From Apium graveolens (Eukaryota; Streptophyta; Magnoliopsida; Apiales; Apiaceae), in the NCBI RefSeq assembly GCF_009905375.1, contig NC_133649.1:234822201-234886200 (forward strand): 64,000 nt of DNA, read 5' to 3'. Shown piece after piece: positions 24,224 through 35,454 of this stretch (within the stretch, counting starts at the first letter, position 1; every line of letters starts with the position of its first letter). The translations under genes were made by a program, and so were the position numbers. Below the pieces are notes generated by a model. The model ran no database searches and was not told the DNA's origin. It saw only the letters and a list, made by a program, of their open reading frames with translations.

Positions 24224-26269
24224 ATATACCCGGGAACATCGCCTCCCGGTTTAGAAAATGTTCAGCTTTGGGTCCCCTATACCAAGGGTATACGCAACTA
24301 CTGCTTATCTCTAGCATAGGTATTATGCAACTTATAAGCATTTGAATCAACAATTAGATATCAAGATTACGAAACAGGCATGCATATAAACCATATCAGC
24401 ATGCTCCAATATATCACAAGATTTGCTAATAACCATCATGCATCTATCACAAGATAATGCATATACATATATACATCACAACAACAGTATAACGGGTGGA
24501 AAACCTGCCTGAGTGCTCCGGGGTAGACTTAAGCATAGAGTGGGTCCGGTAACCTATGAACAACAACATAAGATGGAATTAAACCACGTTTGCTTAAGAA
24601 ACTAGACTTTAACCAATTGAACCCTAACATTTGCTTATGGTCATTTCTACGCTTAACAAATCACATAAGTCGTTCGAGTACCCTCGGCTCCACCATTTTT
24701 AATAAATTAACCATTACGAATTTTAAGGCAAAGCTTTCGCGAATACCCTACCAACTGCCTAGTCCACTTTACATAATTATTTCATACTCCAATTATTTCA
24801 AAGGAAGGCGAGGGGTAATGGTTCGTTCGCGAAACACCGTTACTTAAAATGGTCGTTTCTCCTAAACCGTACATCGGATTCAAGCGAACCACATATCAAA
24901 ACGAAGCTTGTAACATGAACTATCTAAAAATGGAAAAGGTTAGAATCTTTCAGTGAGTTCACGGGTCCTAAAGTTAAGAACAGAACAGTTAAGGAAAATC
25001 GGGCATTATGACGTTTATGTTTACGCGATTTCCAATTTAATTAACACTCTAAATTATCATCAATTCACTCACAACCACCAATACAACAATATTCAACCAT
25101 CATACTACAAAATCAGTCCCCAACTCCAAGTTTTACCAATTTATCCAACCAATCAAAGACCCAATATTCAAACCAAATACAAATCCACCAAAACTACTTA
25201 TAATCAAAGATCAAGCCTTAATACTAACAATGCTTCAATAAAACTTAATGGAATCATAAAATCAAAGCTAGGGTTTGAAGTTGATACCTTCCTTGGTAGG
25301 TGTTAAGTTGCTAGGAAGCCTTAAGGAGCTTTAATCTAACCTCTTACAAGCTTGATCTTTCCAAAGAAATCATGAACACAAAGTTAGGTTTTGAAGTTTC
25401 TAAAAGTCCGATTTAAAGAACTGTAAAAATGAGGGTCTTACCATGCTTATTTGGACGAGACTTGTGAACACGAGTTGTAGGCCATCTCAATAACTTTCCA
25501 ATTAGCTATAGAACACAACATTTGAGTGAGTATTGAAGGAGATATGGTAGTTTTAAGTTGCTGCTCTGGTTTTGGCCGAGAGCAAAGGAAGAAAAGTGAA
25601 GTAAAAATGTTTCTAGTTTGATTAAATGATTTGTGTGGTGTTTAGCTTGGTTACTTCCTTTTGTTGTTAATTAGATTATTACCATGGTAAAAATTATGTG
25701 GCTCACAATCAACCAACCAATCCCTCCATTTGTCATGCTTATGTCACCATGCCTATGTCATCTTTCTCATGTCATCCTCTTACACTTGTCTTCTTCTTGT
25801 TGGTGTGATGACATCATCATCCACTAACCTCTTTGATTAACCCCTAATTACTTGGCTAATGACCGCTTATCTATTATACAGTTCGCTTAACTTTCGTTCT
25901 CGTTTATCGTTTGAGGGATCATACATGGGATCTTATTACTTAGGTTCCCCTAAACCTTTCTCAATATTTTATATTCCTTTTATGATCCTCTCTAAAAATT
26001 CTTGAATTTAAATCCTTTTTATCATGTTACCTTATACTCAATACTTTCGGTATCTGGTGGATTTTCGGGAAAAAATCAAAGTGTTCGGATTTGGATTCTG
26101 ACGATCTTTACATACAATTATATACCATATAGAGTACTAATAAGACCTCAGAATATCAATAAAAGAATTGCTACATTGTGTGGCATGAAAAGTTTTTTTA
26201 TTCAGCATAATCAACAAAATCACTATTCATAAGGTTTACAAAAAGTCCAAAATTTTTGGGGTTATTACA
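22128..26269 (-). repeat. 5' LTR of element E (4142 bp)
   Basis: Direct repeat of 12364-16542 with TG…CA ends in the minus orientation. It should contain promoter and start site; no individual signal was singled out. About 37 bp shorter than the other copy, largely through the TA tract and a small deletion near 24795. Confidence 0.95.
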
Positions 26270-26274
26270 TTCAG

Positions 26275-27054
26275 GACTGCTATCAGCATTTGCCATATCA
26301 TCATTTGCCATCAAGGCATAGTTCTCCTCACTTTCAGAATCTGAAGTGTCTGTCCATCTTTTCTTCTTTGTGACAAGAGCCTTGCCTTTGTCACTCTTCA
26401 CTTTCTTGCAATCAGGATATATGTGGCCTTTCTCACCACAGTGTGTAGTCTCCTCTGTCAGACTTCCCTCCTTTGCCTTCAGATTTTCTGAAATTCTTCT
26501 TATATGAACTTGCACCTTTCCTGGAAAACTTCTTTCCCTTCCTGAACTTCCTGTATGCAATCTTTGTGATTCCTTTTACCATTAAGAGCACACAACTTCA
26601 TCTTCTCTTCATCAGCATCCATCTCAGGCGAACTTTCAGTTTCTGAGTCACCATCACTATCAGAACTTGATGACTCAGTATCAGACTATGTGAAGAGCGC
26701 TTTACCCTTGCCTTTCCTTGAGGTAGCTGCCTTGGGAGATTCTTCTTCAGCCTTAAGAGCAACTGTCCTTGACTTTCCTCCTTTTCTCTTGCTTCTTTGT
26801 TCCATCTCAAGTTCATGAGTCTTGAGCATCCCATAGATTTCATCAAGAGTTATTTCTTCAAGACTATAGTTATCTCTTATGATTGTGGCCTTCAAATCCC
26901 AGTTTTCAGGAAGAGCTAACAGGAATTTAAGGTTTAAATCTTCAAGATCATACTCCTTATCAACCAGTGACAAATCATTCAAGAGTTTGACAAATCTATC
27001 ATATAAATCAGTCAATGACTCATTAGCCTTTGAGTCAAAGTGTTCATACTCGTG
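26275..27054 (-). pseudogene. gag, N-terminal part, of element A (start deleted)
   Basis: Copia gag core. From 27054 the minus strand reads EHFDSKANESLTDLYDRF, then LVDKEYDLEDLNLKFLLALP and EEITLDEIYGMLKTHELEM, a typical retrotransposon gag (UBN2-like) segment. A basic stretch and a first zinc knuckle near 26430 (HCGEKGHIYPDC) follow. The first Cys of the CX2CX4HX4C pattern appears lost. Stops or shifts occur near 26690 and 26560. The real gag start and primer site are missing because the sequence jumps at 27054/27055 straight into the LTR. The downstream half continues at 12358. Confidence 0.85.
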
Positions 27055-27560
27055 GCAATAAACTCTGTTACAATATGGAACTGTCCTCTCTCAGTGATGA
27101 ACAAATATCACGAGAGCTGCTAGAGTTACAATGAATAATATTCTCGATAATGATAACACTTATAGTGTAAACCCTATGTCTGTGTTTATATACTACACAG
27201 TTACAAGATAATTGCTAATTGATATGGAATATAATTTTGCTTCTTAAAATATATCAATCAGATATCTTTTCTTCCAAGTATTCCATTCTTCATAGAATTC
27301 CTTCTTCATGCATATCTATTCTTACATTTGTCTTGATCTTCTTTCCTTTCAATCAGCCGCCTTCCTTATCTGAACATTTCCTTTAAGTCCTGATATTATC
27401 TCCTGATAAATATCTCCTGAACCTTAAGTACTGATGACTTAAGTTCTGACTTCAGAATAAGTACTGATTTCAGTTAAGTACTGATTTGTCCTAGTTTAAG
27501 TAAGATCTGAAAACTAAACATAAATCATATTAGTCATGACATTATCAAATATATCTAACA
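27055..27560 (-). repeat. Truncated 5' LTR of element A (506 bp)
   Basis: Matches 1283-1788 of the 3' LTR end to end with few differences, but the first 101 plus-strand bases (the U5 end in element orientation) are missing. They were removed together with the primer site and the gag start by one deletion. The outer end is intact and abuts the duplication ctatc (27561-27565). Confidence 0.92.
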
Positions 27561-27739
27561 CTATCTATCAGAATGATGAATCTACAAAAGAGCTCAAGGA
27601 TATCAAATAGAGGATAGAGATGTATTTGAATGTTCTTGAAGCAAATATACTCAAGAAATTCTTTGATGATGATAATGGATTTACTAGAGTTCAAGACTGA
27701 AGTTAAGGTTTGAAAACACTGATTTTAAGATAGATTACT
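27561..27739 (+). pseudogene. End of additional ORF of element B, after insertion A
   Basis: Continues the reading frame from 1181 (…QNDESTKELKDIK), then has a TAG at 27608-27610. It reads on as a Leu/Asn/Glu-rich tail to TGA at 27698-27700, aligning with …RRMVDELRYAERCLLKNYL of element A. The final bases contain ttact (27735-27739), the duplication of solo LTR G. Confidence 0.7.
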
Positions 27740-30700
27740 TATAAAGACTCGTGTACTTTTATATTATTTAAAAGTGTAATTAGTAAATAAATAGTTAAAT
27801 AAAATATGTGTATTGGTTTCGATCACTATGTGTTGTTTTATTATGATCCCTGTGTGAATTAGGGTGTACTGGGTTGTTTGTGTAATTAGCTATTGAGTTG
27901 TATTGAGTCGTTTTCACTTTTAAAAGTGAATTTAGTGCAAATTTATTTGCATAAATATTTGGAATGTCTCTAAAATTGTTTTTATGGTTTCATAATTACA
28001 ATAATTATTTTTAGAATTTTATAAAATTTAGAAAACAATATTTCATCAATTATTTAGCCCTTTATGATTTTCTGGTGGCATTTATTTGGAAAATTTGTAT
28101 TTAATTCCCGAATTCTTCAAAAATTATGAAACTCATATTTATTTAAGTTTGGAATATTCCGAGAATTTTAAAATTATTTTGGTAATTTTAGGGATTAATT
28201 TCACTCGCACGTCGATTTCGTTTAATTGATAAAAGCGGGTATAAATTGCATTTCAGAAATTATTTTAAAATTACGAAATTCATGTTTTTATAAACTTCGG
28301 GATATTGGTAACATTTTAACACTAACTTGGTAATTTTCGGGTTATTTTTCGCCTGCGCCATGGTTCGATAAAATGCAATATACTGAGTATAAATTCAGCC
28401 TCAAAAGGATAAGTATCAATTTTGGATACGTGTCTTAACCTCCTTATACTTCAGGACACGCGGCATGTTTTGGCTGGGCAGAGAAACAAAATAATTTAAT
28501 ATAGTATTTTTATTCCCAATTTTATTTTCTCCTTCTTAAATCTCTCACTCTTGTCCCTGCATTTTATTACTTGTTCGGGTTTGCTGAGTTCTGGGAAGCC
28601 TCGTGGCTGCTTCGAATTCCGGCCGCCCCTTTTGTGCTTATCCGGCTATTTTTGGTAAGTTTCCGCCTGCCTCGGCGGGCTTGGTGACTCCAGTTCCGTT
28701 TTTGATTGGTCTGTACATATATATATATATACACACATATATATATATATATTTGTGTAGATGTGTGTGTGATTATCTATGTTGCTGCGATTTGTGTTTC
28801 CGGCTTGTGTTTTCCGGCCACCCGCGCGGGTATGCGTGTGGTGGTGGTTTGGAATCTACTGGTTCTTGATGCATCTCTTATTCTCTTCCTTTTTCGGGGA
28901 TTTTTGCCGATGCTCTGTTACCACTGCGTGCTTGCACGCGCGTGTTGCTCTGTTGGGCCTGTCACTTTGGGCCTTGTTATTGTTGGGCCTCTATTGAGGC
29001 TAATCTGTGCAGTTGGGTTGAATAGTTTAAATTCTGATTTAATTCATTTTAATGCAGGGATTATTTGAATACATATTCATGATATTAATTATTCGTGCAT
29101 AAATAGTTTTAAAATAATCGGTGGAATTTACATTGGAAACCCGGGATTAATCGGGTACCCGTAAATTTTACCGCCGTCGGCGATGAGCCTCGGCGAGCCG
29201 ACGGTAGACGGTGATGACGATGTTCTGAGTCCTAAATTTTATAAATAAATAAAATGATTTGTATAAAATGTTTATGAAAATAAATTGTATATCGGAGTTG
29301 TACGGAAATAATTACGAGATTGTGGAGTTGATGTGGTATTAAAACTTGTGGATTGATGTGATTGTTGACGTCGAGTTGTTCGACGGGTAGGCCGATAAAC
29401 AGAGGAGGTGTTGCCCGAATTTTTGGAAATTAAATTCAAAAAATTCGGGACATACCCTATAATTATTGGAACGTCGAGCAAGTATAAATAAGGATATACA
29501 TATACCTTGTGCGAAACTTGATTGTACAATGTGATGAAATATTTTGCCAAATCGATAACCCTGATTTCGTAAAATTACGAGTATACGTATTTTCTGGAAA
29601 CAAACACCGAACTGATTTCGCGATTGTGAACCCTAATTGTTGTGTGTGTTATTGTAATATACATAACTACGAGTTGGGTTGAATATCGTTGGGTAGAATT
29701 GGTAGCGAGAATATGTCAAGCATAACTAGACGTCTAACGTAGGGTATTTCGGCCCTGTAGGTTCTAGTTGAAGGACTCCAGAAGTGAAGTCGAACTAAGG
29801 ATAACCTAGTGATCAGTTGACAAGCGTAGCGAGGTTCCAAGTGAAGGACCTAAACATTGAAGTCGGATCCAGGATAGTCTGATAGTAAGGCAATAAAGCC
29901 GAGTATCCAAGTTAGTCCAAGGTCGATCGGTAGTAGTGGTAAAGCTCTGCAAGGAAAGTAACCCTGACCATTCTTTTATGGTTCAGTACATATGAATAGC
30001 TAAATGCTTTATTTTCATAATGGAACAGAAACTGTTTTAAGTTACGTATCCCCTGTAGTTATAAATCACTGTTTTTAAATTATTTTGGGGAGAAGTAACT
30101 TCGAAAGGTACCTATCTCGAATGAAATGATTCGCGAACTGGATTATAGATATGTGCTGGTTAAATAAATGATTTTGAAAATGAGATAGGTACAAGTGTTT
30201 TGAAAACTGGATAAAACAGTCAGATATGGGATACATTGGGGCCAGAGTAGGCCAATTGAGGTGGCGTAAGAGGCTAATTCAGTTGCGCGCACTATAAAAC
30301 CGATTAGTCCAGCAGGTCAGAGACCTAGCTAGTCTCTGAGTTCCGGAACAGGTATATAGGATGGCAGTGGGAGCCGTCCAGTGTTCATAGCCTGATCAGC
30401 TGTCTTCACATATCCACTACGTATCTGATTTGAATTTTGTGATTCCCGTAGTGGAACAAGTGGTTTATATAGTGGATTTGGAAATGAAGATAAAATGCTA
30501 AGATTTAATTCTGGTATTTATACACAGCACACTACTAATGATATTGTTTCACAGAGCATGCTAAGTTTGAATATCCAGTTTACATATGTTTTTACTTAAT
30601 GTGCAGTAAATTATAAATTCTGTTCCTATAACTGCTTTACTTTAAACTGTTTTACTTGTTATTCATATAGTGGTGCTGCTGAGCAAGCAATTGCTCACCC

Positions 30701-31031
30701 TTGCAGAATATTTTATATGTATTGCAGATGCCTAGGTGATTCTTGCGCGGTAGTCAGGGCAGAGTTCCAGCTCCTTTCGAGTCAGACTCCTCTGAGGTAG
30801 TTGTGTTCAGACCAGATGAGGTCTGTTGAGTTGCTGCATTAAATTAGTGGTCAGGATTGTGTAGGGTAATTTGAGTTGTGTTAGTTGAGTAACCTAAGTC
30901 ATACTTAAACCTGGAAAAGATCTTGGAATTAAGGGTCGTATTTATATTCTATCATGGAATTGATTATATTATGTTTGTTATGGTGATTGTTGATGACGTC
31001 AACTCCTGACCCCGGGGTTGAGGCCATCACA
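27740..31031 (+). mobile_element. Solo LTR G of a Ty3/gypsy element (3292 bp)
   Basis: Flanked by a perfect 5-bp duplication ttact (27735-27739 and 31032-31036), with no internal region, so it is a solo LTR. The end (CTCCTGACCCCGGGGTT…CATCACA) resembles the ends of the LTRs of F (CTCCTGACCCCGGG) and E. The start TATAAAGACTCG aligns with TGTAATAACTCG of F, implying that the terminal TG has mutated to TA. Open frames at 28603-29068 span a TA/CA microsatellite and a GC-rich stretch and match nothing I recognise. Confidence 0.85.
28716..28753. repeat. TA/CA microsatellite in solo LTR G
   Basis: Alternating TA dinucleotides interrupted by a short CA run (tatatatacacacatatata). Simple sequence inside the LTR. 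Confidence 0.85.
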
Positions 31032-31121
31032 TTACTTGTTTGTATTTCTGCATTTAGATAGTTTTGACATCATCAATTAGGAACTTGTACATATTTACAT
31101 AATGCACAAGTGGGGGGAGAT
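31032..31121 (+). other. 3' internal end and polypurine tract of element B
   Basis: Short non-coding end of element B. The AAGTGGGGGGAGAT purine run at 31108-31121 sits directly before the LTR start TGTTAG and is the plus-strand primer site. It matches the mirror-image tracts of A and D. Confidence 0.75.
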
Positions 31122-31654
31122 TGTTAGAAGAAATTGATGATATCAGTAATTAAGCTATCAGAGTTTAATGATCAACATTTGATATTAGTATTTGATAGTG
31201 ATGACATCATCAACATTTACCATTAGTATTTGCTGATTAGCTTTTGTCATCAGGATTTATTCATATCAGTATCTATCAAGCTGGAAACCTGGAGATATCA
31301 ATGAAGGAAATATTTGCAGAATATATGTCGGTGTAAGGCTTTACTTATTATAGCAATCAATAGATGGATATGTTATAGGATTCCATATTGTATTGTAATA
31401 GGATTCCTTATTGATTGTGCAACTGCGCAGTATATAAGCACATATTAGGTTTACACTATGTGTTACGAATTTTTTTATCATTTATATAACCTAACAGCTC
31501 TCAAGGATAATTGTCCATCCTTTGAGAGAGTATTGTAAACAGTTTTTATATAGTAATAATAAAAACTGTTGATTCAATTGTGCCTGTTATTTCGATTCGA
31601 TTGTTTAATTGTATTCACCCCCCCCCCCCTCAACAGTTCATTAAAGGCCTAACA
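31122..31654 (+). repeat. 3' LTR of element B (533 bp)
   Basis: Starts TGTTAGAAG after the polypurine tract and ends GGCCTAACA, with inverted terminal TGTTAG/CTAACA. It ends like the LTRs of A and D (gtattcaacccc… then cctaaca), here with a C homopolymer near 31620. A possible TATA signal lies near 31430 (agtatataag), followed downstream by the CTCTCAAGGA region. Confidence 0.8.
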
Positions 31655-33198
31655 TTTCTAGCACTTGTTCAATAAAGGTGATTGTAGAGCTTTTGAGATA
31701 GGAACTATCATTGAATCAAGGCTGACCAAAATGGAAAGTAAAAGTTTGAAAACTTTTTTCAGGACGGAAGAGTTGGAAGGAGTCTTGAATAACTCTAATA
31801 ATGATAAGTCTCCTGGTCCAGATGGAATGGACATCAAATGTTTGAAGAAATTCTGGCCATTCATGAAAGATTGTCCGTTAAAGTACTTCAATAAATTTGC
31901 AAAAAAAAACAAATTATCTAGAGATCTGAATTCCTCTTTCCTAGCCCTCATCTCTAAGGTGCCTCATCCAATTGATATGGGTGCGTATACCCCAATTAGT
32001 CTGATAAATTATTCCGCTAAATTGCTTACCAAATTGATGGCCTTTAAGTTAAATATGCTTCTTCAGAGTTATCGTCGGTTTAGTTTTTTGAAAGGCAGGC
32101 AAGCTTCTAAGAGCATATTGAAAAGTCACTGAGGTATATCACAGTACTAAGCAACACAAAGGGGATGATTGATTCTAAATCTTGATTTTGAGAAAGCTTT
32201 TGACACTGCGAAGTTAGAATTCTTCTAGATACAATATAGACTAATGAGATTTGGGAACATGTGGATATGGATAGATGTTTTAGTCAAATATATCAGAATC
32301 TTAGTTTTGGTTAATGGTTCTCTTAACAAGGAATTCTGCATTTCTAATGGTCTAAGGAAAGAAGATCATATTCCCCTCACTCACTAGGTATGTTTAAGGA
32401 GTTGAGCTTAGAATGGGGAGGAGAAATGCTTACACACCTATAGTATGCATATGACACCATAATGTTCATAACAAAAGATCATGAATCTGTTGTATGAGTT
32501 ATAAGAGTGTTGTAATGCTTTCAACTAATTTCAGGTTTGAAAATTAATTTTAGGAAAAACAATTTGTCCTCATGTTTAAGGGATTATAATCAACTCAAAA
32601 GTTATGTTAGAACTTTAGGTTGTATATTAGGGTCTTGGCCTCTCATTTACTTACTTGAGAGCTCAAATTGGTGTCTCTGCTAGAAGAAAGATGTTTAAGA
32701 GGCCTTTTTTACATAAGATGAGAAACAAGCTTGCAGGTTCGAAACAAGAGTCCCTAAATCTAGCTGGAAGGATATCTCTCATAAAAAATTCTTTGAGTAG
32801 TCTTCCAGTATACTAGTATTTTGATTTAGTTTAAGCAAAGTTCTTAAATAACTTATCAGCCAATTAGAAGGTATAATGAGAAGATTTATATGTGAAAACC
32901 TAGAATATTCTGACGAGAAACCTTTGAGAAAAATGCATTTAGTCTCTTAGAAAAAAATATTGTTAACGAAACACTTTGCAGGTCTAGGGGTGAGTGATCT
33001 AGATCAGAGAAATATGGCTCTTCTTTGTAAATGGTTTAGTAAGTGGTTCAAAGAGAAAGGTAGAAGTTGGAATTCCTAGATAAAAGACAAGTATGGAGAA
33101 GTCAAAGAGAGTGGCTTGGAGGATTTGACTCGGAAACCTTATCAAGAATGTTGAGGGACATTAGTGTTATGCAAGACATGCCTGTATAATAACAAGAC
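31655..33198 (+). pseudogene. Plant L1-type LINE reverse transcriptase fragment
   Basis: Non-LTR retrotransposon ORF2 piece. Frame 31665-32132 reads SPGPDGMDIKCLKKFW, then LALISKVPHP, YTPISLINYSAKLLTKLMA and RRFSFLKGRQ, the classic N-terminal RT blocks of plant L1 elements. Downstream, with stops and shifts, come DFEKAFDT (near 32190), a GLRKEDH block near 32350 and the catalytic region near 32445. There YADD has become YAYD behind a stop. A zf-RVT-like part follows (GLGVSDLDQRNMALLCKWF near 32980). No 5' end, endonuclease or poly-A tail is present. It is bounded by element B on the left and C on the right, so it was the older target. Confidence 0.85.
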
Positions 33199-34393
33199 TG
33201 TTATATTGAGAGCCCTAATATTAAGTTGTAAGATAATCAATATTTATATTCTGCAAATTATATTAATTTAGTTTGTAAAAATGTTTAGTAGATTAGACTG
33301 GGGGATTATTCTGTGAATAATTTTCAAGTTAAGGAATAAAATCTGGAAGAAGATCAAGTCCTGATCATGCCTCAGAGAAAAGTGTAGCAGATTGTAGTAA
33401 AATAATGTTGTTCTAGGAAAAAAGTTCTAAGTCAAGATATCGACAAGTCACAGATCAAGGGATATCGAGAAGTCTGTCGAGAAGTCCAAATGACTTATAG
33501 AGAAGTCCCAAGAGATATCGACAGTTCATTTTTGCCTGTACAAATCTCAGATATCGACAAGTCAAATGAAGTTGTAGAGATCTCAGAGATTCCGACAAGT
33601 CAATTTCTGCATATAGACATCTCAAAGATATCGAAAAGTCAATTTCTGCATGTATAGATCTTAGAAATATCGACAAGTCAAATTCCCCATGAAGAGAACT
33701 GGAGATGTAGACAAGTCAAAAGCCCATGTAGAGAACTGGAGATGTCGACAAGTCAATTTACATGTAGAGAACTAGAGACCTCGACAAGTCAATTATACCT
33801 GTAGAGAACTCAAGATATCGACATACTACCTCAAATTCAGAATATATACAAGTTCAAGATTCAAGATTATCAGTCAACAAACAATTCATTCACTGAACTG
33901 GAAAACTACAAACGCAGCTTGAGGAATACAAGATCAAGGGCCAAGATTCACTGGACAAAGGATGGTCACAGACATTCAAGATTCTGAAAAGATTTGCCAA
34001 CACCAGAAAAGGAAATAGACAAGGTTGCTTTAAAATTGGTTTAGTACATTTTAGTGCAATTTTTGTAAACCCGTGTTGTTAGTCTATAAAGCATGCATGG
34101 GTCCTTAGTTTAGGAGTAACAAAATAGATCAAGAAAAATCATATATTCTCTTAAGATAGTAGCCGAGTTCTTATTTCGATGAACACAAATTTGTAGTAAA
34201 ACAAACTTAATTAATAAAATTAAGTGAGTTTTTGAAATATTATGTTTGTGTGATTCCTGTTAAATATAATATCTCAACAATTCTTAACTGCTTTGTTCAA
34301 CCATAATCCAAACAGTTTTAAAAGCTAAGTAAAATCCAAGAAACACCTTCACCCCCCCTCTGTGTTACATTTCTTTGCATTAAATATCTAACA
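33199..34393 (+). repeat. 5' LTR of element C (about 1195 bp)
   Basis: Starts TGTTATATTG and ends ATATCTAACA directly before the primer site. Part of it (GTAAAAA…, ATCTGGAAGAAGATCAAG…, ATCATGCCTCAGA) recurs at 42660-42770, the broken 3' LTR. The start is placed by comparison of the two copies and may be off by some bases. A candidate duplication aagac precedes it but cannot be verified. Confidence 0.75.
33436..33830 (+). repeat. Cluster of TCGACAAGTC motifs in the 5' LTR of C
   Basis: At least nine close copies of ATATCGACAAGTCAA, spaced about 40-60 bp, some separated by similar linkers (CTGCATGTAGAGATCT-like). The same core recurs in the spacer at 38290-38800, often as GACTTCTCGACAAGTC, which can fold on itself. 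Sireviruses are known to hold conserved short palindromes in their LTRs; whether this is the equivalent is inference. Confidence 0.8.
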
Positions 34394-34395
34394 AG

Positions 34396-34406
34396 TGGTA
34401 TCAGAG
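34396..34406 (+). promoter_or_regulatory. Primer binding site of element C (tRNA-iMet)
   Basis: TGGTATCAGAG, two bases after the LTR end, complementary to the initiator-Met tRNA 3' end. Confidence 0.85.
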
Positions 34407-34921
34407 AAAATTTGAATGAAAACATATAAAGATATTGGAAGAATGAGTGCATAGAAATTATGCAGTATCAAGATACCTGTCTTTGACAAGATCTACTACA
34501 CACTATGGAAAAAATAGGTGTAAATAAGAGCAACAACTATTCCCATGTTGCAGATGCTCCAAGGAAGCAATGTCAAAAATATGGCTCAATAAATCATCTA
34601 ACTCATCTTTGTAAAAAGGCTGTTAGTGAGCCAAAAGTGGGAGCATGAAAGTACAATGAGGCTGTGGCTTGAAGATCCCTATTCATTTGGTGACAAGTTT
34701 GACTGCATTCCTTTCAATATGAAGGTTATGGCAAGTTGTCATAAATTGAGAAAAGCTCTTAAGGAAGCCAATCTTGGATCTGAGAATAAGAAGTAAAATA
34801 CTGATCAAACTATGAATAATGTCCTTTTTGAAAATTCAAATTCTACTCTTGTAACTTTTGTGAAAAAGAAGAAAGTGCCCAACACCGCTTGGGTAGCTAA
34901 ACACACTTAATTCTCATTGTG
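34407..34921 (+). pseudogene. Deleted gag remnant of element C
   Basis: Only the two ends of gag survive. Near 34468 the frame reads KIPVFDKIYYTLWKK, the usual copia gag start region. This jumps near 34510 to the C-terminal region with a zinc-knuckle-like CQKYGSINHLTHLC and FGDKFDCIPFNMKVM. The frame ends in …AWVAKHT followed by TAA, then the TGTGCAGGG boundary before protease, as in element A. Confidence 0.7.
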
Positions 34922-35448
34922 CAGGGAAAGAAGAATAAAGTCATATGGATCATTGACAGTGGATGTTTAAGGCATATGACAGGTGATAAAGCCCTGCTAT
35001 CATAGTTTGAGGAGATGGCTGACCCATTGGTGACTTTTGGAGACAACAATAAAGGATTCACAATGGGATATGGCAAGTTAATTTCTGGAAATGTTGTCAT
35101 TGAAGATGTAGCACTAGTTGCTGGTCTTGAAGTAAATATTCTAAGTGTCAGCCAGTTTACAGATAAAGGTTTCAAGGTAATATTTGACAAAGAAGACTAC
35201 TCAATCACTAGCAAGAAAACTGGTGAAGTTGCTCTGAAAGGAGCAAGGAAAGGAAGCTTGCTTGTTACAGACCTAAATTCAGCAAACAAGGATGGAATAT
35301 GTTGCTTCTATACCAAGGCATCCATTGAGCAGAGCAAGTTGTGGAACAAGAAACTCTCTCACCTGAATTACAAAGCAATTAATACCTTGGTGAAAAAGGA
35401 ATTAGTGAGAGACATGCCAAATCTGGAATTTGCTCAAGATGAAGTTTA
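34922..35448 (+). pseudogene. Protease and GAG-pre-integrase of element C
   Basis: Protease site IIDSGCLRHMTGDKALLS at about 34948-35003 (Asp-Ser-Gly kept, next Ser changed to Leu), followed by a TAG. Then an open piece has VALVAGLEVNILSVSQF and the GAG-pre-integrase region (LWNKKLSHLNYKAINTLVKK). The following segment to the integrase core is shortened, with about 20-25 residues missing compared with A, and there is a TAG at 35446-35448. Confidence 0.88.
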
Positions 35449-35454
35449 GGAGGC

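Larger units (their letters stand above)
12364..26269 (-). mobile_element. Element E: Ty3/gypsy LTR retrotransposon nested in A gag
   Basis: Full-length insertion with two ~4.1-4.2-kb LTRs, flanked by a perfect 5-bp duplication ttcag (12359-12363 and 26270-26274). Minus-strand LTR ends are TGTAATAACCCC and GGGGGTGTTACA. It has a primer site for tRNA-iMet next to the 5' LTR and a polypurine tract next to the 3' LTR. The internal region is only 5585 bp and heavily decayed, with gag, RNase H and integrase relics plus an out-of-order RT-RNase H piece. LTR length, ends and primer site fit a chromovirus-like (Tekay-type) gypsy lineage; the lineage is inference. It cannot encode its own proteins now. 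Confidence 0.95.
1182..27560 (-). mobile_element. Element A: Ty1/copia (Sirevirus-like) retrotransposon
   Basis: Copia-type LTR retrotransposon reading right to left, flanked by a perfect 5-bp duplication ctatc (1177-1181 and 27561-27565). On the minus strand the order is: truncated 5' LTR, gag, pol (PR, IN, RT, RNase H), ~2.4-kb spacer with a small ORF, additional 3' ORF, polypurine tract, 3' LTR. This order and the extra ORF after pol are characteristic of Sireviruses. It is interrupted in gag by gypsy element E (12364-26269). Without E it is about 12.5 kb. Stops, a frameshift and loss of the primer site and gag start make it non-autonomous. Confidence 0.9.

Noticed and set aside
12364..26269. 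The near-identical 4.1-kb blocks at 12.4-16.5 and 22.1-26.3 kb as a segmental duplication
   Set aside because: They have LTR ends, a primer site, a polypurine tract and a 5-bp target duplication, so they are the two LTRs of one retrotransposon.
28603..29068. Overlapping ORFs of 70-120 codons on the plus strand
   Set aside because: They read through a TA/CA microsatellite and a GC-rich part of a solo LTR; no domain.
33455..33676. Minus-strand 73-codon ORF with repeated residues
   Set aside because: The repetition comes from the TCGACAAGTC motif array in the LTR of element C.
33436..33830. CRISPR-like direct repeats
   Set aside because: Spacing and units are irregular, the region is inside a plant LTR, and the context is eukaryotic; no cas genes.
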